A stretch of DNA of 64,000 bases from Toxorhynchites rutilus septentrionalis (Eukaryota > Arthropoda > Insecta > Diptera > Culicidae), in the NCBI RefSeq assembly GCF_029784135.1, contig NC_073745.1, positions 51,846,285 through 51,910,284 of the forward strand. Reading direction: 5' to 3'. Positions 32,361 to 42,187 of this stretch are shown in pieces. Within the stretch, counting starts at the first letter, position 1. Each line of letters starts with the position of its first letter. A model generated the notes under the pieces. That model saw only the letters and a list, made by a program, of their open reading frames with translations. It was not told where the DNA came from and made no database searches. The position numbers and the translations under genes are program-made.

Positions 32361-33612
32361 GGGTTGGGGAAAAACAAATGTCGTATTTCTGATCGAAATT
32401 TGGCGCTTTATTTAACATACTTTAAATTATCCAATTTAAGTCAAATATGCGCCGTTTTGTTCGCCATTTTGAAGGCTACTTCATTATCCCCCCCTTATAA
32501 AACCTCCCAGACAGCCAGTTTTCGCAAGCCTCTTTTGAGGCCAACTTAGTATAACCAAGAGCGTTTTGCATGGACCGGAAGAGATGGTAATCACTTGGAG
32601 CCAGGTCCGGACTATACGGTGGGTGCAATAGGACATCCCATCCGAGCTCCCGTAGCTTCTGGCGGGTCATCAAAGATATGTGAGGCCGAGCGTTGTCCGG
32701 GTGGAAAACAACACCATTCCTATTGATCATTTCTGGCCTCTTCTGGTCAATCACCTGCTTCAAACGGTCGAGCTGCTCACAGTAGAGAACCGAGTTGAGG
32801 GTCTGGCCATAGTTGAGCAGCTCATAGTGGATGATTCCCAACCAATCCCACCAAACACACAGCAAAACCATCCTGGTCGTCAATCTGGGCTTGGCGATGG
32901 TTTGGGCCGGCTCACCGCGCTTCGACCACAACTTTTTTCGCTTTAGGTTGGCGTACGTGATCCACTTTTCATCACCAGGCACCATCTTCTTCAAAAATGG
33001 GTCGAGTTCGTTTCGTTTCAGCATTGCATCGCAGGCGTTGAATCGGTCTCAAAGATTTTTTTGTGTCAACTCGTGTGGCACCCATACATCCAGTTTTTTT
33101 TTGGAATCCAATCCTATGCAAATGATTCCAAACGGTTTTATGGTCTATACCCAGTTCCTGGCCAATTGAGCGAGTGCTCACATGCCGATCTACTTGGATG
33201 ATTTCAACGATTTTATTGGTTTCCACGACGATTGGCCTACCAGTACGGGGTGTATCTTCGACAGCCACTAAACCAGAACGAAATTGATCAAACCAACGCT
33301 GTGCTGTGCGAATTGTTACAGTATCGGGTCCATAAACTACACAATTTTTTCGGCCGCCTTCGTAGCAGTTTTACCTCGCAGGTAGTAAAAACGTAAAATA
33401 TGACGAATTTCTTGCTTGGTGGACTCTATCTTTGACGCGCTATAACTTGAGACTGAAAAGGACAATCACAACACTATCAAAACGACACTTGTAGCACAGA
33501 TTGTCGTCTTTAAATAGCCGTATAGTATGACTCGATGCGATAAGTACAACACAAGATATGTTCAAGTGTTGCCATATATTGACAATATACGACATTTCTT
33601 TTTCCCCAACCC
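32361..33612 (-). mobile_element. Mariner (DD34D) copy 2
   Basis: Ends GGGTTGGGGAAAAA at the left and the inverse at the right, within TATATA flanks. Same family as 11309-12990 and without the LINE stub, so it shows the uninterrupted arrangement. Confidence 0.85.
32476..33430 (-). pseudogene. Mariner transposase remnant, copy 2
   Basis: The expected start codon reads ATA where copy 1 has ATG (near 33427). Downstream, VEDTPRTGRPIVVETNKIVE and SIGQELGIDHKTVWNHL are in one frame. The frame breaks around 32990-33060, and MLKRNELDPFLKKMVPGDEKW to SPDLAPSDYHLFRSMQNALG are in another. The DD34D spacing between FHPDNARPH and APSDYH is exact. The last 30-40 residues are absent (it ends SGRFYKGGIMK). 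It was evidently mobilised by a transposase from elsewhere or has decayed since insertion. Confidence 0.85.
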
Positions 33613-34334
33613 AATATATAGAGATTTTAAAAATTTTTTTTCGAAGAATCTTAAAACCTAACGCTATATCGCTATGATGAATTTAAACAAAATTAGGGTT
33701 CGTTGTATTTTTTCAATGAAAACATGAGAAAGTTGTTGTTGGAAAACCTTTACCTCTGTAAAAGTATCCATCTTCCAATGTATGGGTGACTAATTAGAAA
33801 TTTTAAGGGTTACTCACAGTTTAAAAAAATATGTTTTTGACAAAAATGAACTACAATTTTTAAAATAACTATTTTTCAATGTAATTTTTGTTTAACTTTT
33901 TTTTGTGTTTTTTATGAAAATATAAGTAATTTCCTGCATTTCCTCCTTTGACCAGAATTTTGTAGATATTATAGTTTAGGGGTTATAAATTTGGGTTATA
34001 AATTTATATAAAAAATAGAGAAAGAAAAAATTCTACCTTTTTCAAAAAGTAGTTTAATTCTTTTCCGAAGATTTCAGGTAAGCAAAATTGCTCAATTGAG
34101 TCAAATGTCTTTACACCCACAACGTTTCACTGATATCTGAGATGGTGCTGCCAACTCCTAAGACGAGTTGGCATGAAATCCGTCATAGGTTAAAACTTCT
34201 TCACGGAGTTTCCCTAAAAAATACTTTGGCACCAATGTGCCTTCATTGACCTTCACGTAAGAACTCAATACAGAGTATTAGGATACACCTATATATAATT
34301 TTCCTATGTTCTATCCCTATCGCTAAATTTTGTA
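33613..34334. other. AT-rich spacer between two repeat elements
   Basis: Low-complexity AT-rich sequence with no open frame and no recognised repeat ends. Confidence 0.5.
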
Positions 34335-35663
34335 CCGTTTTGTCTCAAATTCCGAACACTTGAGCTTTGTTGGCCATTGAACAGTGTCTCATTACTCAAA
34401 ATGGCAATCTTTCGCGAAATTAAATTGATTTTTGGTTACAATAGAGTCTTCTTTTTCATTTGACTACAATAAAATTGATTTACAAATACATATTCATGGT
34501 GAAAAACCAAAAATATGTTTAATCACTTTTGTCTCAAATTCCGAACAGAAATTTTTTTTTTTAAATCATATCTTTTGAACTACTGGACCGATTCATATGA
34601 TCGATATATCAAATTGAAGTCAATTTGCTAGTCTTTTTTGGAAAAATGTTATACCCGCAAAAAAATGGATTTTCCTTTCGTAATTATTAATTATATTTGT
34701 TTTCATAGTTTACATGGTTTCTGGACCAAGTGCTATATCTGTAGTAATACCTATAAATAATGTTAAAATTAAGTCTATAAGCAAAATAATGTCAAGGTTT
34801 TGATTATTAAATTATTTATAACATTAAAGTTCAGTAAATTCACATTGAAAAATGAAGTGTTCGCAATTTAAATCATGCGTAGAAACTTGATTTATATTAG
34901 GCTGTCAAAAAAGTCCTGCGGTATTTCCGCGAGGTGTCGTTGTAAGCGCGTAGTTCTAGTTGTATTCATTGTATCGCGTCATACTATAGCTTGTTGGAAA
35001 GGTATTGCGCGCTATAATATAGTCCTTGACAGTGTTTTGTTTGGTTAAGTCGTTCGTGAGTTATAGTGTCGCAAATATGGAGCAAAATAAAGAGAAAATC
35101 CGACATATTTTACATTACTATTATGACAAAGGCAAAAATGCATCTCAAGCTGCCAATTAAATTTGTGCAGTTTATGGACCCGATACAGTTTCCATTTCCA
35201 CCGCACAACGATGGTTTCAACGTTTTCGTTCTGGTGTAGAGGTCGTCGAAGATGCGCCACGCTCCGGAGGGCCTGTCGTCGAAAATTGCGACAAAATCGC
35301 TGAACTAGCCGAGAAAGACCGGCATAGTAGCAGCCGTAGCATCGGCCAAGAGCTGGGGATAAGTCATCAAACCGTTATTAACCATTTGAAGAAGCTTGGA
35401 TTCACAAAGAAGCTCGATGTATGGGTGCCACACACGTTGACGCAAAAAAACATCTTTGACCGTACGCATGTGAATCGCAACAAAATCGACCCGTTTCTGA
35501 AGCGGATGGTGACTGGCGATGAAAAGTGGGTCACTTACGACAACGTGAAGCGCAAACGGTCGTGGTCGAAGCCCGCTGGAGCGGCTCAGACGGTGGCCAA
35601 GCCCACATTAACGGCCAGGAAGGTACTGCTGTGTGTTTGGTGGGATTGTCAAGGAATAACCTA

Positions 35664-36916
35664 AAGGGTGTGTCACATCAAATTGCATCACGGAAAAAAC
35701 GCTGTAGAAATTCGCCCAGTAGACCGATCCTTTTGAAAATTTTAGACAGTAAAATAAAAACTATTAAACAACTTTTGGCATTTTCTTTTTATTCATACTC
35801 GAGCCCAAGCCCGTATGCTCGCACCTTCCTCTTTACCCCGTCCATAAGGTTCTGTACAACGTCAGGTTGTAGTTTTTTTAACAGAAATCCATTTTCTCTT
35901 GAAGTCCGCCTCCGATTTGACAACTTTTGGGTTCTTCTGGAGGGCCTGCTTCATAATCGCCCAATATTTCTCTATTGGGCGAAGCTTCGGCGCGTTGGGC
36001 GGTTCATTTCCTTTGGCACGAAGGTGACCCCGTTGGCTTCGTACCACTCCAACACGTCCTTTGAATAGTGGCACGAAGAGAGATCCGGCCAGAAGATGGT
36101 CGGGCCCTCGTGCTGCTTCAATAGTGGAAGTAAGCGCTTCTGTAGGCACTCCTAAATGTAAACCTGCCCGTTTACCGTGCCGGTCATCACGAAGGGGGCT
36201 TACTTTTTGGCAAACTTGGATAGTTTCTGCTTGCGAATATCCTCCGGAACGCTGAATTTGTCCTCTGCGGAGAAGAACAACAGGCCCGGCAGCTGACGAA
36301 AGTCCGCTTTGACGTAGGTTTCGTCGTCCATTACCAGGCAATGCGGCTTCGTCAGCATTTCGGTGTACAGCTTCCGGGCTCGCGTCTTCCCCACCATGTT
36401 TTGCCTTTCGTCGCGGTTAGGAGCCTTCTGAACCTTGTATGTACGCAGGCCCTCCAGCTGCTTGGTCCGCTGGACGAATGAACTTGACAAATTCAGCTTA
36501 TTGGCGACATCCCGGACCGAACTTCTCGGATCACGTCTAAACTGCTTAACTACGCGCTTGTGATTTTTCACTGACGGAGCATCCATTTTTGCCGTTCTTC
36601 ACCTTCCGGTCGATGGTTAGGTTCTCGAAGTATCGTTTTAGTACTCTGCTGACCGTGGATTGGACGATTCCCAGCATCTTACCGATGTCCCGATGTGACA
36701 ACTCCGGATTCTCGAAATGAGTGTGCAGGATTAATTCACGACGCTCTTTTTCGTTCGACGACATTTTTCCAAATTTACGAAAAATTGACAGTGAAGCATG
36801 GCCAACGTGATCTATACACTCTTATCTGATTATAAGCGAAAGCTGAAGATATAATTCCTAAAAAATAAATTTCTACAGCGTTTTTTCCGTGATGCAATTT
36901 GATGTGACACACCCTT
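35664..36916 (-). mobile_element. DD37E transposon copy C, nested in a mariner
   Basis: Inverted ends AAGGGTGTGTCACATC lie at both sides, with TA at 35662-35663 and 36917-36918. Removing the element and one TA joins the mariner codons GIT and YYELLP in frame, so this is a clean insertion. Confidence 0.9.
35862..36764 (-). pseudogene. DD37E transposase remnant, copy C
   Basis: From MSSNEKERRELILHTHF at 36764, with a shift after GCSVSEK caused by the same 2-nt loss as in copy A. The second frame carries the first Asp (MDDETYVKADF). About 40 bp (the KYMVWQAICSCG region) are deleted near 36200, another frame carries the remainder, and the A-run near the end also lacks the C seen in copies B and D. 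The copy cannot encode a working enzyme. Confidence 0.85.
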
Positions 36917-37889
36917 TATTATGAGCTGCTTCCCTATGGCCAAACGCTCAATTCGGACCTGTACTGCCAACAACTGGACCGCTTGAAGGTAGCACTCATG
37001 AAGAAGAGGCCATCTTTGATAAACAGAGGCCGCATTGTCTTCCATCAGGACAACGCCAGGCCACACACTTCTTTGGTGACGCGCCAGAAGCTCCGGGAGC
37101 TCGGATGGGAGGTTCTTTTGCATCCGCCGTATAGTCCGGACCTTGCACCAAGTGACTACCACCTGTTTTTGTCCATGGCGAACGAACTAGGTAGTCAGAA
37201 GTTAGCCACAAAAGAGGCCTGTGAAAATTGGCTATCCGAGTTTTTTGCCAATAAGGAAGCGAGCATCTATAACAAGGGTATTATGAAGTTGGCATCTCGT
37301 TGGGAACAAGTCATCGAACAAAACGGCGAACAAAATTTGAAAATGAAGTGCTCGGAATTTGAATCATGCGTAGAAATTTGATTCATATTCCGAACACTAC
37401 TTCAATATTAATTTCAACGGAGATTTCTGCATAAAATATCATTTTTTTCACCCAGTTATTGTAGGTGCTTACAAAAAAGCATATTTTGATTGCTTTTTTG
37501 TAAGAACCAGAACCAGAACAACAACAAAAACTGAAAAATGAACGATGCTTGTATCATTTTATTTTATCATTGGGTTTGACTGTCACTTTTTTGCAATAAG
37601 TCCAATATTATAAATTATAGGCTGTATTGATACCTGTAAATGATGACAAAATGAAGCCTATACCTCAAAGAATGTCTGTGTTTTCATTGTTCAATTATTA
37701 ATAACATAAAAGTTTAGTAAATTTATATTTGAAAAAAAAAGTGTTCGGAATTTGAGACTGTTCGGGATATGAGATAAAACGGTAGATGGAAAATAAATGA
37801 AACGATTGTTTATTATGATCTTGGATCGTGATATTGGTTATGTTTTTGGATTCTGTGATATGAGATGACTAAGTCGATGTCTGGTATTT

Positions 37890-38369
37890 TTTTTGTTTTT
37901 ATCCCATTTATTTATTTAAGGCTCATTAGCATTTTGGCTGTAACAGAGCCGAATGTACATGTCACATGGTTATCATATCTATATAATTAGCACATTACAC
38001 AGTTGCCATTCGCCAGTATTCCTTCTATACCATTACATATGGTACATTCACACAGTAGCCATTTAGGCGTAAGAGTATTCTTTCTGTTCTTCCATTATCC
38101 AGTTGGACCACCGGACAGTGGAGACAGTTGATTGATCATTGTTGAATTATTTATAGAACAGCAGCCCGATGTGTCTTGCAGAGCAGAGCAGTTGTATGGA
38201 TGAATCGATCTTATTTCGACCGTGGATCGATCTCCATCGCAGATGATTGTTGCGTGGCCGTAGTTATTCTGTAACAACACAAAGATGGTCAATGAGGGCC
38301 CTGAGTTTTGAACTCACGATCGATCGCTTACTAAGCGAACGCGCAACCAATGTGGCTACGGAGACCCCC
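37890..38369 (-). mobile_element. Long tRNA-headed SINE with a LINE-like tail
   Basis: A 13-bp direct repeat ATGTCTGGTATTT flanks the element exactly (37877-37889 and 38370-38382). On the minus strand it starts with a tRNA-like head with a box A-like TAGCCACATTGG and a box B-like GAGTTCAAAACTC. It ends in GAGCCTTAAATAAATAAATG and a GGATAAAAACAAAAA tail. The tail resembles the 3' end of the LINE family at 3894-6375 (GAGCCTTAATAAAAATATAT, GGATAAAA). It is not a tRNA gene, since no complete cloverleaf can be formed. Confidence 0.75.
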
Positions 38370-38587
38370 ATGTCTGGTATTTGTTGATGATAAATTATCG
38401 CTTCGCGGGTGGTTCGTTGCTGGTCGGATGGTTAATAACTTAATTTATAGATTTCATTATTGTTTAAAGTGCGTAGAAAACATATATGTAATCTTTAAAA
38501 AAAAAAGGTCAGGGAATTTGAATAGTTATTTGAATAGTATAAGTCAGGTTATCTAATCCTTTCGTGCAAAGACCATCAAACTTCGGA

Positions 38588-39344
38588 ATGGTTGAAGAAA
38601 GTGGTTCCCGGATAATCCTAGACGACAACATCAAACTGGTTACTCTAGACGCCAAAAATATTCCGCGTCCAGAAATTATCCATGCTTTTTTCCCACAAAG
38701 CGCAACATTCAGCGACGAGAGACTCAAAAGCCTCATTGAAAGTCAAAATGAAAATCTCTCCACCGATAAATGGCGAATACTAAAGAGATCCAATCCCAAC
38801 GAAATTCACGCGGACTGGACGCTAACAGTCGACGAAGCTTCAATGCGTCAACTAACTAGCACAACCTTCAATATAAACTTCCGATTTGGCGAAACTAAGC
38901 TGAGGAAAACAAATCCAAAGCAGCGCCAAGTCATAAACCATAAAAGCTCCGGTGTATTCAAAGGAGATCTGGGGCCAAAAAACGGGGAACCTAAAAATTC
39001 CAAAAAACCCAGGAAATCAGAAGTCTTCAGAGACTAGCGACTCGAAAATAGTGGAACCACAAAATGCTCAAGAAGTCGTCAGAAGGGTTTCTGGTAAATC
39101 AAAGCGCCCTCGTGAAGCTTCTCCGAAAAACAAGAAGCTTGGCATTCTGAGTATTCCCGGCCCAAGCGGTACAAACTCAACGGTTATCGCAAACAGGTTA
39201 GGAACCTCGAATGTGCCAAGTAAAAAAGGTGAGTTTCTTCAAACCCATCCCAGATCCAATACGAATATGGAAACTGGAACAAGCAAAAAACCTGACCTAA
39301 TTTTCAAAAAAAAAAACAGATGGGACTCTGATCCTCCCAAATGA
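38588..39344 (+). pseudogene. LOA-like LINE ORF1 remnant
   Basis: The first ATG of the frame is at 38588. The product begins MVEESGSRIILDDNIKLVTL and continues with LDAKNIPRPEIIHAFFPQSA, a block typical of LOA-type gag proteins. The frame changes near 38955-39037; the continuation is basic and Ser/Pro-rich (KRPREASPKNKK) and ends WDSDPPK. No zinc knuckle was seen in what remains. Confidence 0.65.
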
Positions 39345-41941
39345 ACCACCAGATCGGACAACCCAACCTAATGCAGAACACTAAAGTTCTGCAAATAAAC
39401 CTCCCTCACGCCAAAGCAGCGTCGAGCGTGCTATCCAGGAGGTTTACAAAAGACTAAAAGTTTACAAAAGAATACTAGGTATTCAAACAGGTTCATGTAA
39501 GTTGTTCTATGATGACAAGCATGACTCCCCAAGATCTGCTGTCTTAGTAAATGCAAACATTGAATGCTTTCCTATTACAGAGTTCATTCAAAGGGACATC
39601 GTCGCGATTAGAGTGGAAGTTCCTACCGCCAAAGGAAGGGCCGACATCGCAATTGCGTCGGCTTACTTTCCAGGCGACGTTCCTGAGGTTCCTCCACGAG
39701 AGGTAGCGGCGTTTGTAAGCTACTGCAGGGAAATTAACAAGGACTTTATTATCGGATGTGATGCCAATGATCATCACACAATGTGGGCAAGTACGGATAT
39801 TAACTACCGAGGTGAGTGTCTTTTAGAATTTCTCTCGTCAAACAACATAGATATTGCTAACAAAGGGAATGAACCAACCTTCATTAACGCTATCAGACAA
39901 GAAGTCTTAGATCTAACGCTGTGCAGCCCGGCTATTCAAGAAAATATCCGTAACTGGCACGTTTCCGAAGAGGTGTCTTTGTCTGATCATAGACACATTG
40001 TTTTTGAATGGAATGGTGGCATGGAAGTTCATAGAGAATACCGAGATCCCAAAAAAACCAATTGGGATCGGTATGCACTTGAACTCTAGTCAAAAACTCT
40101 AAACTCGAAAATAAGGTCGATTCAGCAGCTTGAATCAGCTACAAAAGAATTGAATGAAACGATAGTCTCTGCCTACAACAGTAATTGCCCACTGAGAAAA
40201 GTTTCTTCGACAAGAAACGTTCCTTGGTGGAATAAAAGGCTCGAACGGCTTCGCAAAACGGCGCGTAAACTGTTCAACAGAGCAAAAATTACCTCGGACT
40301 GGTCTCAATATAAGAGAGCCCTAACTGAGTACAGTAGAGAACTGAGACGATCTAAACGAAAATCCTCGGTATATAACTGCGAAAGCATTGAAAATACCCC
40401 GATCGTTGCTAGACTCAACAAGACTTTGGCAAAAGACCACTCGAACGGGCTTGGATCGCTTAAAAAGGATGACGGTTTGTTCACAAAAACCCCCTCAGAA
40501 GTACTAGACTTACTGATGAAGACTCACTTTCCGGGATCTACATCTGTCCACTCGGATACAAATCCTGGCTATAATGGCGACACAATATGCTCTCGAAGGC
40601 GTCTCACAGGATCCGAAAGTGCAAAGGATGTCGCAAATATAGTTGCTGGATTAGCTTACACGAGGGCCAGGGTAGTAAACGCGGTGAGATTCTTTCTACC
40701 TTACAAATCTGCAGGTGCAGATGGGATTTTTCCAGCCCTGATTCAAAATGGAGAATCAAAACTAATTCCATCTCTAATCGAGATCTTTAAGGCAATTCTG
40801 ATACTAGAGCACATTCCTTCGATATGGAGACTTGTGAAAGTAGTTTTCATCCCAAAAGCGGGAAAACGCGACAAATCACTTCCAAAGGCTTTCAGACCAA
40901 TTAGTTTATCATCAATACTGTTGAAAACTATGTATGTAAAGTATTATATGAATACATAAAGTCTCTATTCATGTCCAAACACCCACTATCCAAATACCAG
41001 TTTGCCTACCAATCAGGTAAATCCACAATCACAGGTGCTTTTGATAATGCTTCTTATCTATCAATGGCACAGGCAATGAGAAGGAGACACTTCGATAACT
41101 GTAGAGTCGAATGGATCCATGGTATGCGCACACACAGACAAATCACCTCGGAACTGGGCGGGTCGTCTAATTATGTGATCGCAACAAAGGGTTGCCCACA
41201 AGGAGGCGTTCTATCACCTCTCCTTTGGTCACGACCTTCTGACAAGTTTAGAGGCAAAAGGTTTTGAAATTGTGGGCTTGATGATCTAGTCATAATGGTA
41301 CGAGGCAAGTTCGACGACGTGATATCGAGCAGAATGCGGATGGCCTTAAACCTTACACAAACTTGGTGTACCACAGAACTGCCGTGAACTCGCAAAGTGA
41401 CGCAAGCGCCAAAATTGACATTTTACTTTTTATGTTATAGATCGATAAAGAATACCAAATCCTTTCAAACGACTGCGAAGTTTTATAGAAATGTGGAAAA
41501 ATTACCCCGTAAAAGCTTGAAAACGGAATGGCGTAAGCGCCATTTCCACTGTGATCTGGCGCAAGCGCCAATTCTCTTATAATGTGATGTAATTTGAATC
41601 TGATGCGATGTGATTTTTAATCCGTTCCGATGGCATAGAATGAACGAGAAGGGACAACTAATTCCAAATAACAACATCAATCAAGGGACAAAGCATCTTG
41701 ACGATGTTCACTTACCTCACTTGCTCAATGTCTTTTTCGGATGAATTGAAGCTGAGAGTTGATCGAAGGGTAAATGTCAGATTTGCTGAACAGCTGCACT
41801 CTTCTAAAATCTCCATCGAAACGCATCTTATAACAAAATTCAGAACATCCTCGCGTAAACTGTATTTGCTTTACATCGGATAATTTCGGACGGCATTATC
41901 TTATTCAACAAGGATGTTTTCAATTGCATTTTGGATTGGAA

Positions 41942-42028
41942 ATGAAGGTGCTGTTCATAGTTGTTACAATCGGGTTCTCAACTACGTTGGCCCGCTCGAC
42001 ACACGCTACGAAGACGGAAAATGTGTAG
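41942..42028 (+). CDS. 28-codon signal-peptide-like frame within the TIR element
   Basis: ATG at 41942 opens MKVLFIVVTIGFSTTLARST, a basic start followed by a hydrophobic core and small residues, as in insect secretion signals. TAG follows at 42026-42028. It may be a captured first exon of a host secreted protein or chance. No upstream promoter or downstream coding was recognised. Confidence 0.2.
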   Translation: MKVLFIVVTIGFSTTLARSTHATKTENV

Positions 42029-42121
42029 AACTCTTCTCCCTGATGCTACCTCATGCTCCACTCAACGGTGGCATGTGGTAGAAAATATTTGGAAACAGAT
42101 TCTCCCATACTTTGATGGATG

Positions 42122-42187
42122 AACGCCAATAGGTTGTGGAAACAGCCATTAAAAGTTGCTGTTTCCACAACAAACTGGCGTTGGTAA
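42122..42187. other. Strong hairpin
   Basis: TTGTGGAAACAGC and its perfect inverse GCTGTTTCCACAA form a 13-bp stem around an 11-nt loop. It extends outward through ACGCCAA and its inverse TTGGCG-like sequence with small mismatches. It lies near the right end of the 963-bp TIR element. Confidence 0.6.

Larger units (their letters stand above)
35077..37330 (+). pseudogene. Mariner transposase remnant, copy 3
   Basis: The ATG at 35077 opens MEQNKEKIRHILHYYYDKGK, and a TAA follows at about codon 28. Then come QRWFQRFRSGVEVVEDAPRS, SIGQELGISHQTVINHLKKL, TGDEKWVTYDNVKRKRSW and LLCVWWDCQGIT. Here DD37E is inserted; the frame resumes at 36919 with YYELLPYGQTLNSDLYCQQL, FHQDNARPHTSLVT and SPDLAPSDYHLFLSMANELG. 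About 45 residues are missing between the wing and the catalytic domain, and there is one frameshift near 35380. Confidence 0.8.
34897..37337 (+). mobile_element. Mariner of a second subfamily, copy 3, split by DD37E
   Basis: It begins TTAGGCTGTCAAAAAAGTCC after a TA, a typical mariner end different from the GGGTTGGGG family. No matching right end is visible; the gene runs directly into flanking TIR-element sequence at about 37337. A 49-bp stretch (34848-34896) is repeated with some divergence at 37338-37386, directly after the mariner. Confidence 0.7.
34335..37782. mobile_element. TIR element (CCGTTTTGTCTC ends), copy 2, interrupted by a mariner
   Basis: The ends CCGTTTTGTCTCAAATTCCG (34335) and GAGATAAAACGG (to 37782) lie between TA dinucleotides. 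Excluding the mariner at 34897-37337 leaves about 1 kb, so it is shorter inside than copy 1. The ATTCCGAACA motif recurs near 34350, 34535, 37385 and 37745. Confidence 0.65.

Noticed and set aside
38281..38369. tRNA gene on the minus strand
   Set aside because: It is the tRNA-like head of a SINE bounded by a 13-bp duplication; the cloverleaf is not complete.
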